Below, piece after piece: positions 33,358 to 41,716 of a stretch of 64,000 bases of DNA. Every line of letters starts with the position of its first letter. The stretch's first letter is position 1. This DNA is from Streptomyces sp. V4I2. GTDB taxonomy: Bacteria; Actinomycetota; Actinomycetes; Streptomycetales; Streptomycetaceae. The position numbers were made by a program, and so were the translations under genes. The notes under the pieces are model-generated. The model was not told where the DNA came from and did no database searches. It was given only the letters and a program-made list of their open reading frames with translations. The stretch lies in assembly GCF_030817655.1 (NCBI RefSeq), contig NZ_JAUSZM010000003.1, positions 4,712,001 through 4,776,000 of the forward strand, in the 5' to 3' direction.

Positions 33358-36135
33358 TCAGCCGCTCGGCTTCAGTTCCAGCGTGTCGCTCGTGTTGTCG
33401 TCGACCGCCTTGGACGAGAAGGACCAGTCCAGCAGTTCACCCTTGACCCACTTGCCCGTCTGGTCGATGTAGTGGGCGCTGTACGCGTGCCCGGAGGCGC
33501 CGGTGAGGTTGATCCACTTCGACTTGTCGAGGTCGTCGAGGTTGACCACCATGCGCATCGACGGCACCCAGACGACGTCGTAGCCGCCGGCCGCGTTCCA
33601 GCCGGTCGCGTTGACCGCCGCCTCGCCGCCGCCGAGCTTCCAGGGGCCGCGGTTGAGCATGTACTGCAGGAAACCGGGGCCGTCGGTGCCCAGGGTCTGG
33701 TTCTTCAGGAACAGGCGGTGCAGCCGGCCCCAGCTCCAGGTGTCGATGTCCTTGCCGAGCTTGGCGGTCAGCTCCCAGCGGGCGTCGATCATGGCGCGCT
33801 CGAACAGCTTGTCGCGGTTCTTGGCGGCGCCGATGCGGTTGCGCGACTCGGGCGTCGTCCACCAGTCGCTCTTCTCGTCGTCCATCAGGTTGCGGACCAC
33901 CTCGAACCAGCGGTCGCCGCCGTCGGGCTGCGCCTGGTCGGCGTCACGCTGACCGCACTCGAGCACCTTGCCGGTCTCGTCGACGGGTGCGGTGGTGCTG
34001 ACGGGATCGACCCACAGGCACTGTCCCTCGACGCGCAGCTCCTTGGGCAGCTTGTTGCCGAAGGCGAGCTTGAGGATGTTGCGCCAGACCGAGTTGAAGT
34101 ACGCGGCCGCCGCCGAGTCGGCGTCCTGGGTGTAGTCCCAGCCCTCGAGGAGTTCCTGGGCCGCGCGGACGTCGGGGTCGTCGACGTTGATCTTCAGCAG
34201 CTTGGGCACCAGCAGCTTGGCGATCTCGCTGCTGTTGTCCAGCTGCATCTGGCGCATGTCGTCGGTGGAGATCTTGCCGCCGCCCTTGATCTTCGACTCG
34301 ATCAGGTCGGTGATGCGCTGGCTGCGGGTGCCGTAGCCCCAGTCCGTGGTGAGCGTGTAGGGGTACTTGTCCTTGTCGATCACGGCCTGGTTGGCGGTGA
34401 CGATGTAGCCGCGTTCCGGGTTGTACTCGTAGGGCAGCTCGTCCTGCTTGATGTAGCCGGTCCACTCGTACTTGGAGTCCCAGCCCGGCGCCGGGATGGA
34501 GCCGTCGTCGCCCTCCGCGCGCGTGGGGATCTTCCCGGGCAGCGTGTAGCCGATGTTGTCCTCGGTGTCGGCGTAGACCAGGTTCTGCGAGGGCACGTCG
34601 AACAGGGCGGCGGCCTTGCGGAAGCCGGTCCAGTCGCTCGCCTTGTCCATCGCGAAGACGGCGTCCATGGAGGTGCCCGGATCCAGCGCGGTCCAGCGCA
34701 GCGCGATGCCGTAGCCGTCTCCGCGGTCGGGCGCGGAGGTGCCGACGGCGGCCTTCTTGCCGACCTTCACCAGCTCGTCGTTACGGTCGGACAGCAGGGG
34801 TCCGTTGTTGGTCTCCCGGACGACGATCTTCTTGGACTCACCGCCGGCGACCTTGATGGTCTCCTCGCGGGTGGTGAAGGGCTTCACCTTGCCGTCGTAC
34901 AGGTAGCCGGCGCCGGACAGCTTCTCCAGGTAGAGGTCGGTGACGTCGACACCGGAGTTGGTCATGCCCCAGGCGATGTCCTGGTTGTGGCCGATTATCA
35001 CGCCGGGCATTCCGGCGAAGGTGTAGCCGCTGACGTCGTACTGGCACTTGCTGGAGACGGTGCGGCAGTGCAGGCCCATCTGGTACCAGACGGACGGCAG
35101 CGAGGCCGACAGGTGCGGGTCGTTGGCCAGCAGCGGCTTGCCGGTGATGGTGTACTCCCCGGCCACCGCCCAGGAGTTCGAGCCGATGCCGTTGCCGTTC
35201 ACGCCGACGGCCGTGGGGACGTCGTCCAGGACGTTCTGGAGGCCCGACAGCTGGCTCTCGAGGGCGGAACCGGCCGTGGACGACTGGGTGCCCGTCACGG
35301 TGCCACCGGCGTCGCTCGTGGAGGTCTCGTCGCCGGACGTGCCGCCGCTTCCCTCGAACGTCGAGGTGAGCTCGTCGTACTGACCCTGCTGGACGATCGT
35401 CTGGTTCCGGCTGTACGGGTACTGCGGGTACAGGTCCGCGATCTGCTGGGGGCCGAGGCGGCTGGTCATCAGGGCGCGGTCGATCTCGTCCTGCATGTTG
35501 CCGCGCAGGTCCCAGGCCATGGCCTTCAGCCACGCGACCGAGTCGACCGGGGTCCACGCCTCGGGCTTGTAGTCGTTCTCGAAACCGAGGGCCGCGTACT
35601 CCAGGGAGATCTCCTTGCCGTCCTTGCCCTGGAGGTAGGCGTTGACTCCCTTGGCGTACGCCTGGAGGTAGTTCTTCGTGGACGCCGACAGCGTCTTGTC
35701 GTACTCCTCCTCGGCGACCCGGTCCCAGCCCAGGGTGCGCAGGAACTCGTCGTTCTTGACCTGGCCCTTGCCGAACATCTCCGACAGGCGCCCGGAGGTC
35801 ATGTGACGGCGCACGTCCATCTCGTAGAACCGGTCCTGCGCCTGGACGTAGCCCTGCGCCATGAACAGGTCCGCGTCGGAGTCGGCGTAGATCTGCGGGA
35901 TGCCGTAGCCGTCGCGCTTCACCTCGACCGGCCCCGACAGGCCCTCGAGCGTGATCGAGCCCGCCGTCTGCGGGAAGGAGGCTCGGACAGTGCTGACGGA
36001 CCAGTACGCCCCGTAGGCGACGCCTCCGATGATGGCCAGCACCAGCACGAGGACGAACAGACGGGCTTTGCGCCCCTTTTTCCTGCCGGACTTGCCGGGC
36101 TTCTGGCCCGAAGAGGCGGTGGTGTTGGGGGGCAT
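33358..36135 (-). CDS. Penicillin acylase (Ntn-hydrolase) family protein, membrane-anchored
   Basis: 925-aa Ntn-hydrolase precursor. A Lys-rich N-terminus and one membrane helix (about 27-47) indicate export with an N-terminal anchor. The alpha-chain region contains R-D-G-Y-G-I-P-Q-I-Y and Q-G-Y-V-Q-A-Q-D-R. Self-cleavage is expected between G318 and S319 in G-I-G-S-N-S-W-A-V, leaving Ser as the N-terminal nucleophile of the beta chain. An acidic Ser/Thr/Gly linker (about 260-300) precedes the site. ATG 36135 has AAGGA five bases upstream. Relatives deacylate penicillins, N-acyl homoserine lactones or lipopeptides; the substrate here is unknown. Confidence 0.92.
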   Translation of the reverse strand: MPPNTTASSGQKPGKSGRKKGRKARLFVLVLVLAIIGGVAYGAYWSVSTVRASFPQTAGSITLEGLSGPVEVKRDGYGIPQIYADSDADLFMAQGYVQAQDRFYEMDVRRHMTSGRLSEMFGKGQVKNDEFLRTLGWDRVAEEEYDKTLSASTKNYLQAYAKGVNAYLQGKDGKEISLEYAALGFENDYKPEAWTPVDSVAWLKAMAWDLRGNMQDEIDRALMTSRLGPQQIADLYPQYPYSRNQTIVQQGQYDELTSTFEGSGGTSGDETSTSDAGGTVTGTQSSTAGSALESQLSGLQNVLDDVPTAVGVNGNGIGSNSWAVAGEYTITGKPLLANDPHLSASLPSVWYQMGLHCRTVSSKCQYDVSGYTFAGMPGVIIGHNQDIAWGMTNSGVDVTDLYLEKLSGAGYLYDGKVKPFTTREETIKVAGGESKKIVVRETNNGPLLSDRNDELVKVGKKAAVGTSAPDRGDGYGIALRWTALDPGTSMDAVFAMDKASDWTGFRKAAALFDVPSQNLVYADTEDNIGYTLPGKIPTRAEGDDGSIPAPGWDSKYEWTGYIKQDELPYEYNPERGYIVTANQAVIDKDKYPYTLTTDWGYGTRSQRITDLIESKIKGGGKISTDDMRQMQLDNSSEIAKLLVPKLLKINVDDPDVRAAQELLEGWDYTQDADSAAAAYFNSVWRNILKLAFGNKLPKELRVEGQCLWVDPVSTTAPVDETGKVLECGQRDADQAQPDGGDRWFEVVRNLMDDEKSDWWTTPESRNRIGAAKNRDKLFERAMIDARWELTAKLGKDIDTWSWGRLHRLFLKNQTLGTDGPGFLQYMLNRGPWKLGGGEAAVNATGWNAAGGYDVVWVPSMRMVVNLDDLDKSKWINLTGASGHAYSAHYIDQTGKWVKGELLDWSFSSKAVDDNTSDTLELKPSG

Positions 36136-36374
36136 CGCTGTCCTTGCTGTCCTAACGCGAGCGGCAGGGCGGGCTGTGCTTTTGACTGAACGCTGGAGCA
36201 ACCATAGGCGCAGCGCCCAGGGGCCCTTGACGCGGAGTCGGGAACCAGAACGGACGAACGTTCGCTCACACCTCGGGGAGCGTCAAGAAATCGTCAAGAG
36301 TTAGGTAAGGTAACGAAGTACTTGGGTGCGGAGAACCGCCGCTTCGTGTCCTATGTACGTGAGCTCCCGCGCGC

Positions 36375-37913
36375 GTGAAGCGCGGAAGCCAGGGAAGGGA
36401 ACGGCCGCTGACTGTCCACGACCTCAACCAGCTCCTGCTCGTCTGCTCGCTCGTCCTGCTCGTCGCCGTGGCAGCGGTCCGGATCTCCTCGCGCAGCGGG
36501 CTCCCCAGCCTGCTCGTGTACCTGGGGATCGGCATCGCCATGGGCCAGGACGGCATCGGCGACATCCACTTCAACAACGCCGAACTCACCCAGGTCATCG
36601 GATACGCGGCCCTCGTCGTGATCCTGGCCGAGGGCGGCCTCGGCACGAAGTGGAAGGAGATCAAGCCGGCCCTGCCGGCCGCCTCCGCGCTGGCGCTGGT
36701 GGGGGTCGCGGTGAGCGTGGGGGTCACGGCGACGGCCGCGCACTATCTGATCGACCTGGAATGGCGCCAGGCGCTCATCATCGGCGCGGTGGTGTCCTCG
36801 ACGGACGCCGCGGCGGTCTTCTCGGTGCTGCGGAAGATTCCCCTCCCCGCGCGCGTGACGGGCACCCTGGAGGCCGAGTCCGGCTTCAACGACGCTCCCG
36901 TGGTCATCCTGGTGGTCTCCTTCTCCACCGCGGGCCCGGTCGAGCACTGGTACCTGCTGATCGGCAAGATAATTCTCGAACTGGCCATCGGCGCCGCCAT
37001 CGGCATCGCGGTGGGCTGGCTGGGCTCCTGGGGCCTCAGGCACGTGGCGCTGCCCGCCTCCGGCCTCTACCCGATCGCCGTCATGGCGATCGCCGTCACG
37101 GCGTACGCGGCGGGCGCGATGGCACACGGCAGCGGCTTCCTCGCCGTCTACCTCGCCTCGATGGCGATGGGCAACGCGAAGCTGCCGCACTGGCCCGCCA
37201 CCCGCGGCTTCGCCGACGGGCTCGGCTGGATCGCCCAGATCGGCATGTTCGTCCTGCTCGGCCTGCTGGTCACCCCGCACGAGCTGGGCGACGACATCCT
37301 GCCCGCGCTGGCCATTGGACTGGTCCTGACGATGGTGGCCCGCCCGCTGAGCGTGGTGCTCTGCCTCACGCCGTTCCGGGTGCCCTGGCAGGAGCAGACC
37401 CTCATGTCCTGGGCCGGACTGCGCGGCGCCGTACCCATCGTGCTCGCGACGATCCCCATGGTGGAGGGTGTCGAGGCCAGCCGCCGGATCTTCAACCTCG
37501 TCTTCGTCCTGGTCGTCGTCTACACCCTCGTCCAGGGGCCGACCCTGCCGTGGCTCGCCCGCAAGCTGAGCCTGGGCGGGGAGGCCGAGGCCGCCGACCT
37601 CGGCATCGAATCGGCCCCCCTGGAGCGGCTGAGCGGACACCTGCTGTCCGTCGCGATCCCCAAGGGATCGAGGATGCACGGCGTCGAGGTCGCCGAACTG
37701 CGCCTGCCGGCCGGGGCCGCGGTCACCCTGGTCGTACGCGAGGGAAAGTCGTTCGTACCGTTGCCAACGACCGTGCTGCGACGGGGCGACGAGCTCCTCG
37801 TGGTCGCCACCGATCCGGTCCGGGACGCGGCCGAACGGCGGCTGCGCGCCGTGGGACACGGCGGCAAGCTGGCCGGGTGGCTGGGCACGGACGGCGGCGG
37901 CACCGGGCGTTAA
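36375..37913 (+). CDS. K+/H+ antiporter of the CPA1/NhaP2 type with C-terminal TrkA_C domain
   Basis: 512-aa transporter with about 12 membrane helices (residues 15-400) and a cytoplasmic RCK/TrkA-C domain (about 425-500). The transport core is seen in V-V-S-S-T-D-A-A-A-V-F-S-V-L (conserved Asp) and L-E-A-E-S-G-F-N-D-A-P. The likely role is K+/H+ or Na+/H+ exchange. GTG 36375 has no good RBS, whereas CTG 36408 sits seven bases after AGGGAAGGGA and gives L-T-V-H-D-L-N-Q-L-L-L, matching family N-termini, so a rare CTG start is possible. Confidence 0.92.
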   Translation: MKRGSQGRERPLTVHDLNQLLLVCSLVLLVAVAAVRISSRSGLPSLLVYLGIGIAMGQDGIGDIHFNNAELTQVIGYAALVVILAEGGLGTKWKEIKPALPAASALALVGVAVSVGVTATAAHYLIDLEWRQALIIGAVVSSTDAAAVFSVLRKIPLPARVTGTLEAESGFNDAPVVILVVSFSTAGPVEHWYLLIGKIILELAIGAAIGIAVGWLGSWGLRHVALPASGLYPIAVMAIAVTAYAAGAMAHGSGFLAVYLASMAMGNAKLPHWPATRGFADGLGWIAQIGMFVLLGLLVTPHELGDDILPALAIGLVLTMVARPLSVVLCLTPFRVPWQEQTLMSWAGLRGAVPIVLATIPMVEGVEASRRIFNLVFVLVVVYTLVQGPTLPWLARKLSLGGEAEAADLGIESAPLERLSGHLLSVAIPKGSRMHGVEVAELRLPAGAAVTLVVREGKSFVPLPTTVLRRGDELLVVATDPVRDAAERRLRAVGHGGKLAGWLGTDGGGTGR

Positions 37914-38187
37914 GGGCGCGTTTCACACGGTTCACTCCCCCACCCATCGCAGGTGAACGCATCCATGGTGCTCGTTTTCACAGGCTCATCAGACTTGATC
38001 CCTGTATGATGAAGGCGCATTCCGATCGAACCACCTCTGCCTGACGCAGTGCTGGCGCGACCGTATGGCGGCTGGGGCGCCCCCGCAGTGGGCGACGGCA
38101 TCTACCGCAGTCGGCGCAAGAGGACAGCTCTCGGTGCCGCCCCGGACAATGGGGGCCGCGCTACCAGGCGGCAGAAAGGCACGGGCC

Positions 38188-39450
38188 GTGGCATCCACGG
38201 TCACCTCCCGTCCCGGCTACGGGCAACTGCTGCGCACGCGCGGCGCCTGGACGTTACTGCTCCCCGGCTTCGCGGCACGCCAGCCGTTCGGGATGCTCAC
38301 CGTCTCCATCGTGCTGCTCGTGCAGCACACCACCGGCTCGTACGGCGCGGCCGGCGCCGCCGCGGCCGTCACCGGTGTCTCCATGGCACTGTTCGCGCCC
38401 TGCACCGGCCGGCTCGCCGACCGCTACGGACAGCGCGCCGTACTCATCCCGGGCGTGCTCGTGCACTCGCTGTCGGGCCTGGTCCTGACCGTGCTCGCGC
38501 TGTCCCACGCGCCTCTGTGGGCGCTGCTCGTCGCCGCCGTACCCACGGGCGCCTCGCAGCCGCAGATCGGCCCCATGGTGCGGGCCCGCTGGGGCGTGAA
38601 GCTCAAGGACTCGCCCCTGATGCCCACCGCGGCCGCGTTCGAGTCCGTCACCGACGAGCTGACCTTCGTCGTCGGCCCGCTGCTGGCCACCGCTCTGTGC
38701 ACGGCCGTCCACCCGGCCGCGGGCCTGGTGACCGAGGCATCGCTCACACTGATCGGCGGTCTGCTGTTCGCCGCGCAGAAGAGCACACAGCCGCCGGTCG
38801 CCGTCGACGGGCACGCACGCGTGGAGCACGGTTCCGCACTGCGCATCCCCGGGGTGCGGGTCCTGATCGTGGCCTTTCTCGGCATCGGTTCCGTCTTCGG
38901 CGGTATGCAGGTCTCGCTGGCCGCGTTCTCCGAGTCGATCGGCGAACCGGGCATGAACGGCGTCCTGTACGGCACCTTCGCCGCGGGCAACATGCTCTCC
39001 GGCCTGGTCTGCGGCGCCGTCGCCTGGAAGGTCGCCCCGCAGCGGCGCCTGGTCGTCGGGTACGTCGCCCTCGCGCTGACCGCGTCCGGCCTGTGGGCCG
39101 CCGACTCGGTGCTCGTCCTGGCCGGCCTCGGTCTGCTCGTCGGGATGTGCATCGCGCCCGCCCTGATCACCGGCTACACCCTGGTCGAGGGCCTGGTTCC
39201 GGCCGGCGCCCGCACCGAGGCCTTCACCTGGCTGACCGGCGCGGTCGCGCTCGGCCAGGCGGCGGGCGTCACGGTCGCCGGACAGCTGGAGGACGGTTTC
39301 CGGGAGGGCGCCGGGTTCCTGGTGCCGATGGGCGGCACGCTGCTCGCCCTGGCGACCGTGCTGGCGCTGCGCTCACACCTCGCGGTGCGGCCGCACAGCC
39401 GCACCGTCGCACGTGGCGTCGGTCACCGCGTGCCGGTGGCAGTGGACTGA
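38188..39450 (+). CDS. MFS transporter
   Basis: 420-aa major facilitator with about 12 hydrophobic helices. The loop 2-3 motif is G-R-L-A-D-R-Y-G-Q-R. GTG 38188 (V-A-S-T-V-T-S-R-P-G-Y) is chosen over an ORF start at 38065 because AAAGG precedes it and the upstream extension is Pro/Gly-rich and non-conserved in style. It is followed by the FmdB-like gene on the same strand, which has its own sigma-R promoter, so the two are separate units. The substrate is unknown. Confidence 0.87.
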   Translation: MASTVTSRPGYGQLLRTRGAWTLLLPGFAARQPFGMLTVSIVLLVQHTTGSYGAAGAAAAVTGVSMALFAPCTGRLADRYGQRAVLIPGVLVHSLSGLVLTVLALSHAPLWALLVAAVPTGASQPQIGPMVRARWGVKLKDSPLMPTAAAFESVTDELTFVVGPLLATALCTAVHPAAGLVTEASLTLIGGLLFAAQKSTQPPVAVDGHARVEHGSALRIPGVRVLIVAFLGIGSVFGGMQVSLAAFSESIGEPGMNGVLYGTFAAGNMLSGLVCGAVAWKVAPQRRLVVGYVALALTASGLWAADSVLVLAGLGLLVGMCIAPALITGYTLVEGLVPAGARTEAFTWLTGAVALGQAAGVTVAGQLEDGFREGAGFLVPMGGTLLALATVLALRSHLAVRPHSRTVARGVGHRVPVAVD

Positions 39451-39456
39451 TCCTCG

Positions 39457-39482
39457 GGAATACGTCACTATGGACCATCGTT
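39457..39482 (+). promoter_or_regulatory. Sigma-R-type promoter upstream of the FmdB/Ruc-like gene
   Basis: GGAAT (39457-39461), exactly 18 bases, then GTT (39480-39482). This is the S. coelicolor sigma-R (thiol-oxidative stress, SigH in mycobacteria) consensus GGAAT-N18-GTT, with the preferred G before GGAAT as well. Confidence 0.75.
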
Positions 39483-39507
39483 AGCACTCATTGAGTGAGA
39501 GTGCCAG
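39481..39507 (+). promoter_or_regulatory. CIRCE element (HrcA operator)
   Basis: TTAGCACTC (39481-39489), nine bases, then GAGTGCCAG (39499-39507). CIRCE is TTAGCACTC-N9-GAGTGCTAA; the left arm is perfect, the spacer length is exact, and the right arm differs at two positions. It overlaps the expected transcription start and the RBS, as CIRCE does in other genes. Confidence 0.8.
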
Positions 39508-39517
39508 GAGGAAGACA

Positions 39518-39853
39518 GTGCCCACCTACCAGTACCAGTGCACCGAGTGCGGCGAGGGCCTCGAGGCGGTGCAGAAGTTCACCGACGACGCCCTTACCCA
39601 GTGCCCCAGCTGCAGTGGACGCCTGAAGAAGGTGTTCTCCGCGGTGGGCATTGTCTTCAAGGGCTCCGGCTTCTACCGCAACGACAGCCGCGGCTCGTCG
39701 TCGAGCAGCGCGCCGGCGTCCGCGAAGTCGTCGACGTCCTCGGACTCGAAGTCCGACTCGTCCGCCTCGACCTCGTCCTCGTCTTCTTCGTCGTCCTCGG
39801 ACTCGAAGCCGTCGAGCACCGGCACCTCGTCCAGCAGCAGCTCGGCCGCGTAA
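39518..39853 (+). CDS. FmdB-family zinc-ribbon protein, probable redox-regulated chaperone (Ruc-like)
   Basis: 111-aa protein. An N-terminal zinc ribbon has C8-T-E-C11 and C29-P-S-C32, with the FmdB start M-P-T-Y-Q-Y-Q-C. The C-terminal half (about 55-111) is a Ser/Asp/Lys low-complexity, surely disordered tail. GTG 39518 is set by GGAGG six bases upstream. This layout matches mycobacterial Ruc (Rv0991c), whose zinc cysteines are oxidised to switch on chaperone activity and whose gene answers to SigH and HrcA. Here a sigma-R promoter and a CIRCE element lie directly upstream. Function is inferred from architecture plus regulation. Confidence 0.85.
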   Translation: MPTYQYQCTECGEGLEAVQKFTDDALTQCPSCSGRLKKVFSAVGIVFKGSGFYRNDSRGSSSSSAPASAKSSTSSDSKSDSSASTSSSSSSSSSDSKPSSTGTSSSSSSAA

Positions 39854-39873
39854 GGCGTACAGCTCTCTCACGA

Positions 39874-39901
39874 AACCCCGCCCTCGTACGACGGCGGGGT
39901 T
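39874..39901 (+). terminator. Terminator of the FmdB/Ruc-like gene
   Basis: AACCCCGCC (39874-39882) pairs with GGCGGGGTT (39893-39901) over a 10-nt loop, and is followed by TCTCGTTGTT, 21 bp after the stop codon. Confidence 0.85.
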
Positions 39902-39907
39902 CTCGTT

Positions 39908-39949
39908 GTTCCCGAACCCGTGCTCCGGGTTCCCGAACCCGTGCTCCGG
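39908..39949 (+). repeat. 21-bp perfect tandem duplication
   Basis: The 21-bp unit beginning GTTCCCGAACCCGTG occurs at 39908-39928 and 39929-39949, in the leader region just upstream of the MTA phosphorylase gene. Confidence 0.85.
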
Positions 39950-39979
39950 TCCCGGACGACGCCGGTTAGTGTGCTGGTC

Positions 39980-40813
39980 ATGGCGAACGCAGAGATCGGC
40001 GTAATCGGCGGCTCCGGCTTCTATTCGTTCCTCGACGATGTGACCGAGATCCAGGTGGACACCCCCTACGGGCCGCCCAGCGACTCCCTCTTCCTCGGCG
40101 AGGTGGCCGGCCGGCGCGTCGCCTTCCTGCCCCGGCACGGCCGCGGCCACCATCTGCCGCCGCACCGGATCAACTACCGCGCCAATCTGTGGGCGCTCAG
40201 GTCGGTCGGCGCGCGCCAGGTCCTCGGCCCGTGTGCGGCGGGCGGTCTGCGCCCGGAGTACGGGCCGGGCACGCTGCTGGTGCCGGACCAGCTGGTCGAC
40301 CGCACGAAATCCCGGGCGGGCACGTACTTCGACGGGCTGCCGCTGCCGGACGGCGCGGTGCCGAACGTGGTGCACGTGTCCCTGGCCGACCCCTACTGCC
40401 CGACCGGGCGGGCGGCCGCGCTGAAGGCGGCCCGCGGACAGGACTGGGAGCCGGTGGACGGCGGCACGCTGGTGGTGATCGAGGGGCCGCGCTTCTCGAC
40501 CCGCGCCGAATCGTTGTGGCACCAGGCACAGGGCTGGTCGGTGGTGGGCATGACCGGCCATCCGGAAGCCTCTCTCGCCCGTGAACTCGAGCTCTGCTAC
40601 ACGTCGATGACCCTGGTCACGGACCTCGACGCCGGCGCCGAGACCGGTGAGGGTGTCTCCCACGACGAGGTGCTGCGGGTGTTCGCGGCCAACGTGGACC
40701 GCTTGCGGGGCGTGCTGTTCGACGCGGTGGCAGCGCTGCCCTCGGCCGAGGAGCGGGACTGCCTGTGCACGAACGCGCTGGGCGGGATGGATCCGGGGTT
40801 CGCGCTGCCGTAG
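39980..40813 (+). CDS. mtnP: S-methyl-5'-thioadenosine phosphorylase (MTAP family)
   Basis: 277-aa purine-nucleoside phosphorylase-type enzyme that splits methylthioadenosine to adenine and methylthioribose-1-phosphate in methionine salvage. Features: I-G-V-I-G-G-S-G-F-Y phosphate loop, P-R-H-G-R-G-H-x-L-P-P-H-R-I-N-Y-R-A-N block, LVVIEGPRFSTRAES and MTGHPEASLARELELCY. ATG 39980 preferred; GTG 39971 is possible. It could instead act on related 5'-deoxy nucleosides or inosine, as some actinobacterial members do. Confidence 0.9.
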   Translation: MANAEIGVIGGSGFYSFLDDVTEIQVDTPYGPPSDSLFLGEVAGRRVAFLPRHGRGHHLPPHRINYRANLWALRSVGARQVLGPCAAGGLRPEYGPGTLLVPDQLVDRTKSRAGTYFDGLPLPDGAVPNVVHVSLADPYCPTGRAAALKAARGQDWEPVDGGTLVVIEGPRFSTRAESLWHQAQGWSVVGMTGHPEASLARELELCYTSMTLVTDLDAGAETGEGVSHDEVLRVFAANVDRLRGVLFDAVAALPSAEERDCLCTNALGGMDPGFALP

Positions 40814-40927
40814 CGGAGGGGGCGGCGGCCGCGTCGCAGCGGCGGAACTTCTCGTTCGGGTGAGGGAGTTGTCCACAACCCGCCAGTAGCGCACCGGCCT
40901 CAGCGGGAATCCGCGCAAAGCCTCATC

Positions 40928-41578
40928 GTGGCATCGCAAGCCGATCCCTCGTCGCAGGTGGTGGTTCCCATGCCCTACGCCCCTTCTCCCTTCTCCCCCT
41001 CTACCGTCTCCCCCTCTACCGTCTCCCCCTCTACCGTCTCCCCCTCTTCCTCTCCTTTCTCCTCTCTCGTCTCCCCACGCCCGCTCGGCACGGACGCTCC
41101 CCCCACGTGCGAGGTGCCGCACTTCGCCCCCGTGCGGGTTCGCGGCGGGCGCTATCAGCTGCAGCGGCTCGTACGGCGGCGGAGGCGGGCCGTGGCGGTC
41201 GGCCTCGCCGTCACCGCGGCCGCGCTCGTGGCGGCGGGCCCGCGCGACACGGAACCGACCCGCGGGCATCCGCAGGCCGATCCCGTACGGGAACGCCGTG
41301 CCGTGCAGACCGTGACGGCGCCGGTACGGATCGCCGACGGGGCCACGGTGCGGCTGCTCCGGCCCGGCGACCGGGTGGACGTCATCGCCGCCGAGGAGAC
41401 GGCGACCGGCGGCGACGCGCGCGTGGTCGCACGCGGGGCGCGGGTGACGAAGGTGCCGGAGCCGCTGGACGGCGCGACCGAGAGCGGGGCGCTGGTCGTG
41501 CTCTCGGTGCCGCGCTCCACCGCGGCGAGCCTCGCCGGCGCGAGCACGACGGCCCGATTGGCGGTGACTCTGTGCTGA
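40928..41578 (+). CDS. SAF-domain (CpaB/RcpC-like) secreted or membrane protein
   Basis: 216-aa protein with a Pro/Ser-rich N-terminal region containing three P-S-T-V-S units, a basic stretch (RLVRRRRR) followed by one membrane helix (about 90-103), and a C-terminal SAF-like beta domain (VTAPVRIADGATVRLLRPGDRVDVIAA ... ALVVLSVPRSTAASLAG) as in CpaB/RcpC pilus-assembly proteins. No tad pilus genes are near, so it is an orphan. GTG 40928 lacks a clear RBS; ATG 40970 would remove 14 residues. Confidence 0.75.
   Translation: MASQADPSSQVVVPMPYAPSPFSPSTVSPSTVSPSTVSPSSSPFSSLVSPRPLGTDAPPTCEVPHFAPVRVRGGRYQLQRLVRRRRRAVAVGLAVTAAALVAAGPRDTEPTRGHPQADPVRERRAVQTVTAPVRIADGATVRLLRPGDRVDVIAAEETATGGDARVVARGARVTKVPEPLDGATESGALVVLSVPRSTAASLAGASTTARLAVTLC
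41000..41046 (+). repeat. 15-bp tandem repeat (three units) in the SAF-protein gene
   Basis: Three units of CCCTCTACCGTCTCC encode consecutive P-S-T-V-S pentapeptides and are followed by degenerate units. The run is pyrimidine-rich on this strand. Confidence 0.8.
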
Positions 41579-41716
41579 GCCGCGCGCTTCCCGCCCTGCA
41601 TGCCTTCCCGTCAAGTCCTTCGTTGGAGCTGCCCCATTGGACAGGGCTGCCTTGTCCTGACGTAGGTTGCGGAGCTGTTTGTTCCACAACCTGTGCGTGC
41701 GAGGAGAGTCCCCTAC

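Noticed and set aside
33301..36189. 962-aa open frame antisense to the penicillin acylase gene
   Set aside because: Val/Gly/Leu-rich shadow; the minus-strand frame has the Ntn-hydrolase cleavage site and a membrane anchor.
36301..36319. Possible DmdR/IdeR iron box (TTAGGTAAGG half) upstream of the antiporter
   Set aside because: The left half matches 9 of 10 positions but the right half almost none; overall about 10 of 19, too weak to call.
40999..41050. CRISPR-like array in the SAF-protein gene
   Set aside because: Units are 15 bp, directly adjacent and in frame with no spacers; it is a coding tandem repeat. No CRISPR array was found in the window.
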